The notes beneath the pieces are model-generated. The model saw only the letters and a program-made list of their open reading frames with translations, did no database searches and had not been told where the DNA came from. The position numbers and the translations under genes are program-made. A stretch of 64,000 nt of DNA from Ulvibacter antarcticus (GTDB lineage: Bacteria; Bacteroidota; Bacteroidia; Flavobacteriales; Flavobacteriaceae): contig NZ_REFC01000011.1 in assembly GCF_003688405.1 (NCBI RefSeq), positions 372,001 to 436,000 of the forward strand, given 5' to 3'. This document shows positions 18,031 through 27,224 of this stretch, in pieces (position 1 is the first letter of the stretch; each line of letters starts with the position of its first letter).

Positions 18031-18888
18031 CTAGTCCAGTTGTATAAGGTGTTTTCCATAGCCACTTTTTAAAAGTGGTTCGGCTAATGCGATTAATTGT
18101 TCTTTGTTGATAAAGCCCATTTCATAGGCAGCTTCTTCAATTGCTCCAATTTTAAGCCCCTGACGTTCTTCAATCACTTCCACAAATTGAGCGGCTTGCA
18201 TCAACGATTCAAAAGTTCCTGTATCCAACCAGGCCGTGCCCTTATCGAGTATACTCACATTCAATTTTCCCTTCCGTAGGTACACATTATTCACATCAGT
18301 AATTTCTAATTCTCCTCTGGCACTTGGCTTAATGTTTGCCGCAATTTCGACTACAGAATTATCATAAAAGTAGATTCCGGGAACTGCGTAATTGGATTTA
18401 GGATTAACCGGTTTTTCCTCTATTGACAAGGCTTTACCGTTGGCATCGAAATCCACCACTCCATAACGCTCCGGGTCATGAACATGATAGGCATATATCA
18501 TTCCACCATCCGGATTGCTATTAGATTGAAGTAATTCTTTAAGTCCCGAGCCATAGAAAATATTGTCACCAAGAATCAGTGCTACTTTATCATTTCCAAT
18601 AAATTCTTTACCAATAATAAAAGCTTCGGCCAGTCCATTTGGATCTGCTTGCTCAGCATACTTAAACGTACAGCCCAGCCTTTTCCCGTCGCCCAAAAGT
18701 TTTTCAAATAAAGGAAGATCCTGAGGTGTAGAAATAATTAAAATCTCTTTAATCCCGGCATACATAAGGGTTGACAAAGGATAATAAATCATCGGCTTGT
18801 CGTAAATCGGCATGAGTTGCTTACTTACAGCTAGGGTAATTGGGTGTAATCGCGTACCGGAACCTCCGGCGAGTATGATTCCTTTCAT
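18031..18888 (-). CDS. rfbA: Glucose-1-phosphate thymidylyltransferase
   Basis: A 285-residue nucleotidyltransferase making dTDP-glucose from glucose-1-phosphate and dTTP. Seen: [11 protein letters not shown] loop at residues 6-16, [25 protein letters not shown] with the metal Asp, and GTAWLDTGT. It overlaps the rfbB stop by 4 bases. Length and motifs match RmlA throughout. Confidence 0.94.
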   Translation of the reverse strand: MKGIILAGGSGTRLHPITLAVSKQLMPIYDKPMIYYPLSTLMYAGIKEILIISTPQDLPLFEKLLGDGKRLGCTFKYAEQADPNGLAEAFIIGKEFIGNDKVALILGDNIFYGSGLKELLQSNSNPDGGMIYAYHVHDPERYGVVDFDANGKALSIEEKPVNPKSNYAVPGIYFYDNSVVEIAANIKPSARGELEITDVNNVYLRKGKLNVSILDKGTAWLDTGTFESLMQAAQFVEVIEERQGLKIGAIEEAAYEMGFINKEQLIALAEPLLKSGYGKHLIQLD

Positions 18889-19901
18889 AGTCTATCTGTG
18901 TTTTTTAAATACCAGGCTATCGTTTTTTTGATTCCGCTTTCAAAATTCTCTTCGGCCTTCCAACCTAGATTATTTTCTATCTTATTGGCATCGATCGCAT
19001 ACCTAAAATCATGTCCAGGTCTGTCGGTGACAAACGATATTTGCTCTTTATACGACAACTTTTGTGGCTTCATTTCGTCTAATAGATCACAAATTGTGTG
19101 CGCTATATAAAGATTTTCTCGTTCGTTACGTCCGCCAATATTGTAAGTTTCACCAAGTTCTCCATTATCAATTGCCAATTTGATTCCGGTACAATGATCT
19201 TTCACATATAACCAATCCCGAATATTCTTGCCATCACCATAAATTGGTATAGGTTCTCCCGAAATTGCTTTTCTAATAATCGTCGGAATTAATTTTTCTT
19301 TATGCTGATTAGGGCCGTAATTATTGGAGCAGTTAGTAGTAACCACAGGCAGTCCGTACGTATGGAAGTAACTTCTGACAATAAAATCTGAGGATGCTTT
19401 CGATGCGCTATACGGGCTATTTGGTGCGTATGGAGTCTCTTCAGTAAAAAGCCCGGTGGCTCCTAAAGTTCCATAAACCTCATCGGTCGAGACATGTAAA
19501 AACCGCGCATCATTAAAGTCGGGTTTCAAGTCGTTAGGACCATTCATCCATAATTTGTAGGCTCCTTGTAACAAATTAAAAGTACCAACGATATTTGTTT
19601 CAATAAATGCTCCGGGGCCGGAAATAGAATTATCCACATGGGATTCGGCTGCAAAGTGAATCACTTTATTGAAGCGGTGTTTTTTAAACAATTCCATAAT
19701 ACTAGCTGCTTCACAGATGTCTATTTGTAGGAAATTGTAGTTAGGGTAGTGCGAAAATTCTTCGAGATTTCTTACATCTCCTGCGTAGGTAAGTTTATCC
19801 AACACGAATACCTCATCCTTGGTATCTTCTAGGATATATTGCACATAATTGGACCCTATAAATCCTGCGCCGCCGGTAACTAAGACTTTATTGTTTTCCA
19901 A
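18885..19901 (-). CDS. rfbB: dTDP-glucose 4,6-dehydratase
   Basis: A 338-residue extended SDR. Seen: [12 protein letters not shown] at residues 8-19, [22 protein letters not shown] with catalytic residues, and [11 protein letters not shown]. The first codon appears to be TTG at 19901, since no ATG precedes the conserved VLVTGGAG strand. It follows the DUF6909-like gene by 14 bp, so the rhamnose genes may be read from promoters further upstream. It gives the 4-keto-6-deoxy intermediate for RfbC/RfbD. Confidence 0.94.
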   Translation of the reverse strand: MENNKVLVTGGAGFIGSNYVQYILEDTKDEVFVLDKLTYAGDVRNLEEFSHYPNYNFLQIDICEAASIMELFKKHRFNKVIHFAAESHVDNSISGPGAFIETNIVGTFNLLQGAYKLWMNGPNDLKPDFNDARFLHVSTDEVYGTLGATGLFTEETPYAPNSPYSASKASSDFIVRSYFHTYGLPVVTTNCSNNYGPNQHKEKLIPTIIRKAISGEPIPIYGDGKNIRDWLYVKDHCTGIKLAIDNGELGETYNIGGRNERENLYIAHTICDLLDEMKPQKLSYKEQISFVTDRPGHDFRYAIDANKIENNLGWKAEENFESGIKKTIAWYLKNTDRL

Positions 19902-19915
19902 AACTTTTTTTTAGA

Positions 19916-21595
19916 TTAAGCTAAAATTGACCTTAACATTTTATCAGTGATTAGATATGTAGGTTTTACCCCACTTGCTCCCAATCCGCCGGATGCGAGT
20001 GTACTTCCGGTCTCTAAAGGGTTATCTGAGGCATAATATGCATACATTACCTTCACTTTTTCGTTGATACTTCCTCTTATTTTTGCCGCGGCTTGTATTG
20101 CCTTTTGATAGTGTGCACCCTCCATTTCGAGTCCAATTACATTCCATGTGGAATTATGAAAGAAACGAAGTACATCTCTGTTCTGTAAGGATGTTCCCAG
20201 AACGGTAATCATAGTTCCGGTACAAACTGCTACATCGTCATCTGCAAAATCACTCTTTTTCAGTTTATTTTTAAAAGGATAATTGTCTGCTGTCCCTTCA
20301 AATACGTGGGCTGAAGGGATCATGATGTCGCCTTTCCCTCCAACAAGTATCCCAGCTTTCCCCATAATAGAGATCGAAACTACGTCCAGAAAGTGTCGTG
20401 TACCATTTTCATATGGTTTTAACAGCTCATCCATTGTTTCATAGGCTTGCTCGCCAAAAGCATAATCCATTACAATAATAACTGGTTTCTTATCCGTTGG
20501 AGTGTCATTTCCGGAAGAATAGACAGTGTTATTTAACTTTGCTGTATCAAAAATTTGCACATCGATATTGGTTCCACTTGTGTCGTCAATAAAAGTCATG
20601 CCGTTCTTCTGCGCCAGTTTTAACACCTTATCACGCTGCTTATGACTCCCAGATTTGCTTAACAACTCGTACAGCTTCATACGATCCCCCGATTTTGCTT
20701 CCGAAGGAAGCGCTTCAGCGGCGAATAGCGTGTTCATTACACTGTGCATATTTGAACTTACAATATGTAATGGCCGTTTTAAAAGCCCTTTTTCGTCCAG
20801 AATATGCTTAATCTTTAATGCCCATCGTTCTCCATGTAAATGGTGTCCCAATCGCTCGCGTAACACGGGACTAAACGTAATTATCCTTTTGTTATCATCA
20901 ACAATCTCCTCAATTGCCCTCTTTCCGAGGTAATAAATAATATTTAAAAAACGATCTTCATTTTTACTGTCGGCAAAGGCTCCATAGACTTCGCTAACCT
21001 CTTCGAATGTGCGTCCCAGGAAATTGGCGGTGTGCGTAAGTGCAATTTCTTTCTCCTTCTGCGTTAGCTTTCCTTCCTTTAATACCGCAGCTTCCAGCTT
21101 TTTCCAATCTCTTATAACCCCTCCCGATTCATCGATCATTACTTGCTTCATGATCTTATGCGATTCAATATACAAAAAGGTAAGGTGGGTTAGAATATCA
21201 TAGATTTCAGAACGTCCACGCGTAATTTCAATGTTCATCTGCTCATCATCAATTCGATAGCAATTTCTTCTACGTTTGGCTGGAATTATCGCTTCAAAAT
21301 GAGAGTTTTTATAGCCTTCGTCGCTTGTTAAGTTGATAAAACGACATTCTTCGATACCCATGGGCAATCGATCAATCACGTACAGCAAACCTTGTAATTC
21401 AATTTTATCTTCGGCAATAGACCCATAGATTTCAGGCCGTAGAATAAGTAAGGATTCTCGCAGACTATCTCCTGAAACGCCCATTGGCTTGTAAAACCCA
21501 CGGTTGTATAAATGGCGCATGGTGATATAGAGCCTTTCAATGGCTCCCGTACTTTCCTGTGCTCGAGTTCTTGTATGTTTCTTTTTCTGAGTCAT
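19916..21595 (-). CDS. DUF6909-like protein with a nucleoside phosphorylase-like C-terminal part
   Basis: About 559 residues from the ATG at 21595. I believe it belongs to the Bacteroidota family labelled DUF6909, from memory. The N-terminal half is helical and charged (RLYITMRHLYNRGFYKP near residue 22). The C-terminal third has features resembling the purine nucleoside/uridine phosphorylase superfamily: SIMGKAGILVGGKGDIM, SAHVFEGTADNYPF and VIGLEMEGAH, the last like the conserved M-E motif binding ribose. An intracellular nucleoside- or phosphosugar-related enzyme is possible, but unproven. A TATCTTTG element lies 7 bp before the ATG. It sits between the GH3 gene (22 bp) and rfbB (14 bp). 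Confidence 0.6.
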   Translation of the reverse strand: MTQKKKHTRTRAQESTGAIERLYITMRHLYNRGFYKPMGVSGDSLRESLLILRPEIYGSIAEDKIELQGLLYVIDRLPMGIEECRFINLTSDEGYKNSHFEAIIPAKRRRNCYRIDDEQMNIEITRGRSEIYDILTHLTFLYIESHKIMKQVMIDESGGVIRDWKKLEAAVLKEGKLTQKEKEIALTHTANFLGRTFEEVSEVYGAFADSKNEDRFLNIIYYLGKRAIEEIVDDNKRIITFSPVLRERLGHHLHGERWALKIKHILDEKGLLKRPLHIVSSNMHSVMNTLFAAEALPSEAKSGDRMKLYELLSKSGSHKQRDKVLKLAQKNGMTFIDDTSGTNIDVQIFDTAKLNNTVYSSGNDTPTDKKPVIIVMDYAFGEQAYETMDELLKPYENGTRHFLDVVSISIMGKAGILVGGKGDIMIPSAHVFEGTADNYPFKNKLKKSDFADDDVAVCTGTMITVLGTSLQNRDVLRFFHNSTWNVIGLEMEGAHYQKAIQAAAKIRGSINEKVKVMYAYYASDNPLETGSTLASGGLGASGVKPTYLITDKMLRSILA

Positions 21596-21601
21596 TGAAT
21601 G

Positions 21602-21609
21602 CAAAGATA
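21602..21609 (-). promoter_or_regulatory. Candidate -7 element (TATCTTTG) directly before the DUF6909-like gene
   Basis: Reads TATCTTTG on the minus strand and ends 6 bases before the ATG at 21595. Transcription would therefore begin at or within a few bases of the start codon. The 22-bp gap after the GH3 stop leaves little other room. No good -33 element is seen. Confidence 0.4.
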
Positions 21610-21617
21610 GTATTATT

Positions 21618-23114
21618 TTAAGCTTGTAATTGGATTAGTTGATCTGCAATTATACGGTCGTTAGAGAGCCTCGGCACTTTATTTTGGCCTCCCAGTTTTC
21701 CCTGCGATTTCATGAAATGATGAAAACTATCTTTTTTAAGGGCGGTTATTTTTAACGGTTGAAGCACCTTACCAGTGATCAAGTCTTTATAGTAGCTATT
21801 TTGTTCCTGCATTAAATTATCCAGCGTTAGGGCTATCTTCGGAAGGTCTTTCGGCTCCGTTTCAAATTCGACCAACCATTCATGATAAGGCAATTCGTTT
21901 TGCTTCGGAAGGATTTGCGGCGCCACAGTAAATTCTGAAATAGAAAATTGAAACTGTTGCATTGCATCTTGCATACTTTGTTCCACTTCCTTGCCTATAA
22001 CATGTTCCCCAAAAGCCGAAATAAAGTGTTTTATTCGCCCGGAAACTATTACACGATAGGGTCTAGTAGAAGTAAATTGCACAGTATCTCCCAAATTATA
22101 TGCCCATAATCCGGCGTTTGTAGAGATAATCATCACATAATTTACATCCGTTTTAACTTCACCAATGGTGAGTCGCCTTGGATTCTCGTCAAAAAAAGAG
22201 GCTGCTTCAACAAACTCATAGAAAATTCCGCTATCGAGCAATAACAACATCCCTTTCACATCTTGTTTATCCTGATACGCAAAAAAGCCTTCACTTGCAG
22301 GATAAAGCTCAATACTATCCACTTTTCTTCCGATTAATGCTTCAAATTTCGCTCGGTATGGTTCATAATTCACCCCGCCATAAATGAAAAGGTTGAAGTT
22401 TTTAAATAATGTTCCTACATCTTTTTGTGTGACCTTCCGAAGGCGTTCAAAATACATTTGAACCCAGGAAGGAATTCCGCTAATGACGGTCATATCACGG
22501 TCTTTGGTTTCTTCCACAATTACATCCACCTTGGTTTCCCAGTCTTCAATGCAATTGGTTTCCCAACTAGGTAGTCGGTTCTTCTGAAGGTAAGAGGGTA
22601 CAAAATGTGCTACTATTCCTGATAATCTTCCAATTTTAACTCCGTTTTTTTCTGTCAGCTCCGGACTTCCTTGCAAAAAAATCATATTGCCATCTACAAA
22701 ATCAGATTTCCCGGTTTCATGTATATAACATAGAATCGCATCTCGGGCTGCTTCCATATGAAAAGGCATAGATTCCTTAGTAAGCGGAATGTACTTAGCA
22801 CCTGAAGTCGTTCCTGAAGTCTTCGCAAAATACAGTGGTTTTCCCGGCCATAGCACGTCGGCTTCCCCATCAACCATACGATTTACATATGACTTTAACG
22901 CTTCGTAATCCCTTATGGGTACGCGGTTCGCGAAATCTTTAGGTGATAAAATTGCTTCGAAATCGTGATCCCTTCCGAAGCTGGTATCCTTCGCATCTGA
23001 AATTAGAGAATTAAATACTTTTTGTTGTGTTTCAATCGGGTTCGATGCCCATTTATCGATTCGTGAAACTACAATCTTAGCGAAAATTTTTGCTCCAAAA
23101 GATTTTAAAGACAT
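21618..23114 (-). CDS. GH3 auxin-responsive promoter family protein (acyl-adenylate-forming enzyme)
   Basis: A 498-residue full-length GH3-family protein. Plant members conjugate amino acids to carboxylic acids such as jasmonate or auxin through an acyl-adenylate. Seen: the ATP loop FAKTSGTTSGAKYIPLT near residues 90-106, LYPASEGFFAYQ near 270, the NLGDTVQFTS motif with conserved Asp, and HVIGKEVEQ in the C-terminal cap. All catalytic motifs look intact. It lies 6 bp after the M23 peptidase gene and is followed by the DUF6909-like gene. The function in bacteria is not established, and the substrate here is unknown. Confidence 0.85.
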   Translation of the reverse strand: MSLKSFGAKIFAKIVVSRIDKWASNPIETQQKVFNSLISDAKDTSFGRDHDFEAILSPKDFANRVPIRDYEALKSYVNRMVDGEADVLWPGKPLYFAKTSGTTSGAKYIPLTKESMPFHMEAARDAILCYIHETGKSDFVDGNMIFLQGSPELTEKNGVKIGRLSGIVAHFVPSYLQKNRLPSWETNCIEDWETKVDVIVEETKDRDMTVISGIPSWVQMYFERLRKVTQKDVGTLFKNFNLFIYGGVNYEPYRAKFEALIGRKVDSIELYPASEGFFAYQDKQDVKGMLLLLDSGIFYEFVEAASFFDENPRRLTIGEVKTDVNYVMIISTNAGLWAYNLGDTVQFTSTRPYRVIVSGRIKHFISAFGEHVIGKEVEQSMQDAMQQFQFSISEFTVAPQILPKQNELPYHEWLVEFETEPKDLPKIALTLDNLMQEQNSYYKDLITGKVLQPLKITALKKDSFHHFMKSQGKLGGQNKVPRLSNDRIIADQLIQLQA

Positions 23115-23120
23115 AGGCTA

Positions 23121-23987
23121 TTAATCAAAATCAATGAAATTAGTTGGATTTATTGGGTAGCCATTGCTCCACAATTCGAAGTGCAAATGCGGTCCGGTAG
23201 TATGCTCACCACTATTACCTACGATGGCGATCACTTCACCCTCTTTTACTTGTTGTCCCTGCTGTTTATTAAGAACGGCGTTATGCTTATACACCGATAA
23301 TAAATTATCTTTATGCTCCAAAATAATCACATAACCCGTTTCTGCCGTCCATTCTGCGAAGATAACCGTGCCATCTGAAGTGGCTTTCACCGGTGCATCT
23401 TTTACAGCAACAACATCTACACCGAAATGCTTTTTCAAGGGATCGTATTTTTCTGAAATCATGCCTTTAACTGGCGCAAACAATCTGTAGTTTACTTCAG
23501 AAACATTGGTTAATGGATTGTATTTATCCTCTTGAGCCACTTTGTCCCTTAGCAGTGAATCCTGCTTGGACGCTGTTAGAATAGCAATTGTTGTATCTCT
23601 CTTCGCAGCCTCGATGATCGAATCCTTGTTGAAATCAACCATTTTAACGTCCCCAGTGAGCACTTTGCGTATAGAAGCGACGTATTGCTCATTTATGGTA
23701 ATAAGTCGCTGCAAAGAGTCTGTTTTGAAGGTAAGGTCGGTCGCCTTCTTCTTTAAAGCAGTAGAAGAATAGCCGGGAATATACTCTCGTAAGGGTGTAA
23801 ATGCAATGAGTAATGTAGTAAAGCCAATTAGAAAAAATGCCAGAATTGTACTGAAAACAAAGACGTTAAGCCTGTTTAGCTTAAAGGAAAATCGTTCTTC
23901 AAAAGTGTCTTCATTAAGCACTACCAGGCGGTACTTATGAAGCAGCTTTTTCCTTATTTTTCTCGATCTCTTTTCTTTTTCAGCCAT
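23121..23987 (-). CDS. M23 family metallopeptidase (LytM-type, membrane anchored)
   Basis: A 288-residue protein with a basic cytoplasmic tail, one transmembrane helix near residues 38-62, a coiled-coil-prone periplasmic linker and a C-terminal peptidase_M23 domain. Zinc ligands are visible as HFGVD (residues about 188-192) and HLHFE (about 269-273), with HTTGPH just before. The layout resembles peptidoglycan endopeptidases or their regulators that act during elongation or division. A TATATTTG element lies 20-27 bp before its ATG, so it is probably the first gene of the long run reaching the polysaccharide genes. Confidence 0.88.
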   Translation of the reverse strand: MAEKEKRSRKIRKKLLHKYRLVVLNEDTFEERFSFKLNRLNVFVFSTILAFFLIGFTTLLIAFTPLREYIPGYSSTALKKKATDLTFKTDSLQRLITINEQYVASIRKVLTGDVKMVDFNKDSIIEAAKRDTTIAILTASKQDSLLRDKVAQEDKYNPLTNVSEVNYRLFAPVKGMISEKYDPLKKHFGVDVVAVKDAPVKATSDGTVIFAEWTAETGYVIILEHKDNLLSVYKHNAVLNKQQGQQVKEGEVIAIVGNSGEHTTGPHLHFELWSNGYPINPTNFIDFD

Positions 23988-24006
23988 TTTTTGAGCTTGT
24001 GGATTA

Positions 24007-24014
24007 CAAATATA
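24007..24014 (-). promoter_or_regulatory. Candidate -7 element (TATATTTG) for the M23-GH3 unit
   Basis: On the minus strand this reads TATATTTG, an exact TAnnTTTG match, about 20 bp before the ATG at 23987. It is divergent from the tatA element at 24079-24086. All genes downstream to 1629 follow without a gap above about 50 bp. Confidence 0.5.
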
Positions 24015-24078
24015 AAATAAACTGCTTGGCCTGTACGCTAAACTTTATTTGAAAACGTTCTTTCTTAGTATTTCTTAT

Positions 24079-24086
24079 TATCTTTG
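24079..24086 (+). promoter_or_regulatory. Candidate -7 element (TATCTTTG) for tatA
   Basis: An exact TAnnTTTG match ending 19 bp before the tatA ATG at 24106. A TTTG at 24048-24051 is too far (27 bp) for the usual -33 spacing. The in-frame ATG at 24049 lies upstream of this element, which supports 24106 as the true start. Confidence 0.5.
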
Positions 24087-24105
24087 TGCTTTAAAATTAA
24101 ATACA

Positions 24106-24294
24106 ATGAGCTTAGCAATAATACCATTAGTGATAGGTTGGCCACAAATAGTGCTCATCGCAGTTGTAATATTACTGTTATTTGGTGGAAGAAAAATCCC
24201 TGAATTGATGAGAGGATTAGGAAGTGGTATCAAAGAATTTAAAGATGCTTCAAAAGAAGATGAAGCTGGAAATAAAATAGACGATAAAAAATAA
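24106..24294 (+). CDS. tatA: Sec-independent protein translocase TatA/TatE family protein
   Basis: A 62-residue protein: a short N-terminal hydrophobic helix (about residues 8-25), the [20 protein letters not shown] hinge and amphipathic helix, then a charged tail. This is the TatA/E type that forms the twin-arginine translocation pore in the inner membrane. The ATG at 24106 is chosen over the in-frame ATG at 24049 because the added 19 residues have no TatA character and contain the promoter element. No tatC is seen in the window. A strong terminator follows at 24337. Confidence 0.92.
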   Translation: MSLAIIPLVIGWPQIVLIAVVILLLFGGRKIPELMRGLGSGIKEFKDASKEDEAGNKIDDKK

Positions 24295-24336
24295 TTTCTT
24301 CTGAAATAAGAATCGTTTTATGGTTCTCTTCGGAAT

Positions 24337-24376
24337 AAAAAACCCTGCTGGATACTGTATCAGCAGGGTTTTTTAT
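24337..24376 (+). terminator. Rho-independent terminator after tatA
   Basis: The stem AAACCCTGCTG / CAGCAGGGTTT with a 10-base loop is followed by a run of T. The A-rich left flank makes it usable from the minus strand as well, where it could close the DUF4837-like transcript's antisense side. Confidence 0.88.
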
Positions 24377-24425
24377 TTTAGTCTTCTGAAAATGACAACG
24401 GTAAAATAAAGAGGGCTTAATTACT

Positions 24426-24447
24426 CCTTCCCTTCGAAGGGGAGGCC
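24426..24447. repeat. Short G/C-rich palindrome between tatA and the DUF4837-like gene
   Basis: CCCTTCGAAGGG (24431-24442) is a perfect 12-base palindrome, flanked by CTCC on the left and GAGG on the right. It stands out from the AT-rich surroundings and looks like a REP-type element. A single copy is seen here. It lies at the 3' end of the minus-strand gene and may act in transcript ending. Confidence 0.4.
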
Positions 24448-24461
24448 GGGAGCGGATGTTT

Positions 24462-25436
24462 TTAATTTATTTTTGCCGATTTCAGAATAGATTCCAACTC
24501 AAACTGAAGGTCTCTTTTTTCAACTGAAGGGGCATAGGTAAAGCCTTCCAGAATCAAATATCTATTGTGAGCTTCATCACGGATGGCATAATTAAGAAAT
24601 GGTCCTGCCATAAATTGATCTTTTACCTGCCAAATTCCTTTTGTTTCGAATGCGGGTTTTCCATCTATCTCAGATGTAAAAAAGTAAGGTGCATAATCGT
24701 CTGCGGTCATAAAAACGCCATCATCCTCCACAGGAAGAAACTTCAAGCCAATTGAATCTCGCACTTTTATTATATCAGCAACGGTAGTACTGTCATTTCC
24801 TATCATATTGAGAGGTACTTGATAAACAATGATATTTGTGCTTCCCGACTTTAACTCTTTTCTTATCCAATAGAAATTATCTTCTGCCTTGGCGATATGG
24901 TATGCCGATGGAATTTTCATAGTAACTCCCATTTTTTCTCCCAGCGAATCCAATTTCATCATAGATACAGTAGTTCTACGTTGTCGTTCCTCAATTTCAG
25001 AATTAAGAAATGCTTTAATCATTCTGGCGTGATTCTCCTTTATTAATTTTGCTAATCCTTCCTTTGTAGTAGCGGTAACGAAAGCAATGGTTTGAGGTTT
25101 AGAATAAGCGTCTTTTTTTAGAATAACCGTATCCTCATTCGCCAGAGTAGCATGTAATACTAACCTATATTTACGCGCGAATCCCGTATAGGTTTCCGGC
25201 GGCATCTGATTCATAGAAAACAATGGCTCATCCTGAGGAAGTCCGTCTGCCGGAGCAGCAAAATAAGTTCTGATTTCTTCTCCAACCTCTCCATTCCAAA
25301 GATCGTTTGGAGTGATAACTTGTAAGGTATTGATATTTCCAAGTGATGTTGGTAAATAGGAATTGTCTTTCTTAGCCCCATCGTTGCAGGAAACTAAAAA
25401 CAAAACTGTAAGAAGAGTGTAAAATATGGGTTTCAT
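24462..25436 (-). CDS. DUF4837-like lipoprotein
   Basis: About 324 residues from the ATG at 25436. An in-frame upstream start at 25478 would hide the signal peptide. The N-terminus is a lipoprotein signal: hydrophobic FYTLLTVLFLVS followed by the lipobox Cys (about residue 17), so it is anchored in the outer or inner membrane. The rest (ANEDTVILKKDAYSKPQTIAF, FYWIRKELKSGSTNIIVYQ) matches my memory of the Bacteroidota DUF4837 family, whose role is unknown. It is followed by the small palindrome at 24431 and preceded 107 bp upstream by the lytic transglycosylase. Confidence 0.65.
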   Translation of the reverse strand: MKPIFYTLLTVLFLVSCNDGAKKDNSYLPTSLGNINTLQVITPNDLWNGEVGEEIRTYFAAPADGLPQDEPLFSMNQMPPETYTGFARKYRLVLHATLANEDTVILKKDAYSKPQTIAFVTATTKEGLAKLIKENHARMIKAFLNSEIEERQRRTTVSMMKLDSLGEKMGVTMKIPSAYHIAKAEDNFYWIRKELKSGSTNIIVYQVPLNMIGNDSTTVADIIKVRDSIGLKFLPVEDDGVFMTADDYAPYFFTSEIDGKPAFETKGIWQVKDQFMAGPFLNYAIRDEAHNRYLILEGFTYAPSVEKRDLQFELESILKSAKIN

Positions 25437-25543
25437 AAAGCGGTATAATATAGTTCTACTTTGCGATGGTGCTTCCACGCCTAACTTTTGAATACAAATT
25501 AAGGGCTTTGAAAAGGAATTTCCTTGAGAATAAAAGTAGAAAA

Positions 25544-27112
25544 TTAACCTTTTTGAATTTTGAGTTTCGTGCCCGGTTTTAAATTGTTACCACTAATATC
25601 GTTCCAACTTTTAATTTTATCGACAGTAACACCAGGATATTTTTGAGAAATACTCCATAAAGAATCTCCGTTTTTAACGGTATAGGTGCTCGCAGTTTCA
25701 TCTGCCTTAGGTTTAGCGCTGGATGTCTTTGGTTTAGATGAAGCTACTGTTTTTCTAGGATGAATGGTTAGTCTCTGACCTATTTTTAATCTATTACTCC
25801 GCAATCCATTCCATCGCATAATTTGTGATACTGAGACGCCATAACGGTTCGCGATTTTACCTAAATAATCTCCGCTTCTTACTCTATAACGAATACGATC
25901 TGATTGTTCCAATAATTCGGGCATTGCCTTTTCACGTTTATTGAATTCTGAATCGGCGTAGGCGTAAATAGCCTCCTCATTAGTTATGAATTTGCCTACC
26001 AAATCTACCGGTAAACGCAACATATACTCTTCATCTTTTACAACCGGAATAATCCCTAGTTTATACGACGGATTTAAAAACTCTAATTCCGCCAGGTCCA
26101 TATTGGCTACCTGAGAGACTTGTTCTAATGATATTCTTTTCTTTACTCGAATTGTATCGGTTGCGATATAAGGAATTCTGGGGCCATTGCTTTCAAAACC
26201 ATGTTCTTCGGCAAATTCGAAGATATACATGGTCGCCAAAAAAGCGGGTACATAACCTGCTGTTTCACGTGGAAGATGTGGTCTTAGATTCCAGTAATTG
26301 GTCTTTCCGCCAGATCTTCTTATGGCTTTAGAAACATTTCCGGGACCCGAATTGTAGGCTGCCAGCGCCAAATCCCAATCCTCTAAACTACCATAAAGAC
26401 TTTTTAGATACTTACAGGCCGCTTCGGTCGCCAAAATAGGATCCGAACGCTCATCTACATACGAACTTACGTCCAATCCAAACATTTTACCGGTAGCGTA
26501 CATAAATTGCCAAAGACCCGTAGCGCCAACCCTGGACTGGGCCCGTGGGTTTAATGCAGACTCGACAATGGCGAGATATTTCATTTCCAATGGTAAGTTG
26601 TGCTTATCAAGTTCCTGCTCGAACATAGGAAAGTAATAATCGCTCAATGCCATTAAGTTCGCAAATGATTTGCGACGATGTTTTAAATATCCCTTGATCA
26701 CACTCTCCAAAGAAGGATTGTACTCTACGTTAAATGGAGTTCGTGCATTTAGTTCTTCAAGGCGTTGTTTCAGAAGTTCGGTGGGTAATTCTTCGTAGTC
26801 GACCGGCACAAAATTCTGATTGGAAACGAGACCATAAACTTCCTCAAATAATTCAGAATTATACAATTCCTTTAGCCAAAGACTGTCGTATTTTCTGGCA
26901 TTTGCCATATCTTCCAAAGCAAAAACCATTGTGTCCTTTACTTTAGTTGCGATCACAGTTGTAGGTAAATCACTCGAAACTTGTTGAACGGTGATCGAAT
27001 CTATAATTTGTATGTGTTTTTTCGGAAGGGAATCGGTTTTAACAACAACTTCTTGAGCCATGCTAACGCCAAAACTAAAAAGAAGTATACCAAGAATTGA
27101 TTGTAGATTCAT
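25544..27112 (-). CDS. LysM-containing membrane/periplasmic lytic transglycosylase (MltD-like)
   Basis: A 522-residue cell-wall enzyme cleaving peptidoglycan glycan strands. A signal peptide (about residues 1-19, ending SMAQ) is followed by an SLT domain: catalytic Glu in VESALNPRAQS, GATGLWQFM, and ALAAYNSGPGNV near residues 250-262. Two C-terminal LysM repeats follow (RVRSGDYLGKIANRYGVS and YTVKNGDSLWSISQKYPGV), joined by a Ser/Lys-rich linker. MltD proteins have this order. It lies upstream of the DUF4837-like gene on the same strand. Confidence 0.92.
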   Translation of the reverse strand: MNLQSILGILLFSFGVSMAQEVVVKTDSLPKKHIQIIDSITVQQVSSDLPTTVIATKVKDTMVFALEDMANARKYDSLWLKELYNSELFEEVYGLVSNQNFVPVDYEELPTELLKQRLEELNARTPFNVEYNPSLESVIKGYLKHRRKSFANLMALSDYYFPMFEQELDKHNLPLEMKYLAIVESALNPRAQSRVGATGLWQFMYATGKMFGLDVSSYVDERSDPILATEAACKYLKSLYGSLEDWDLALAAYNSGPGNVSKAIRRSGGKTNYWNLRPHLPRETAGYVPAFLATMYIFEFAEEHGFESNGPRIPYIATDTIRVKKRISLEQVSQVANMDLAELEFLNPSYKLGIIPVVKDEEYMLRLPVDLVGKFITNEEAIYAYADSEFNKREKAMPELLEQSDRIRYRVRSGDYLGKIANRYGVSVSQIMRWNGLRSNRLKIGQRLTIHPRKTVASSKPKTSSAKPKADETASTYTVKNGDSLWSISQKYPGVTVDKIKSWNDISGNNLKPGTKLKIQKG

Positions 27113-27224
27113 AGGGGAATTATAACGTAGGGAAATGTTTTAAATTTTGCTAAAAATAGGAAATTGAAATTTAAAGACAAATATATGTCACAAATAATTG
27201 AAAACTAAGCTTTTATATTGCTTA

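Noticed and set aside
24049-24105. An upstream start for tatA
   Set aside because: It would place the -7 element inside the coding region and add a segment without TatA character.
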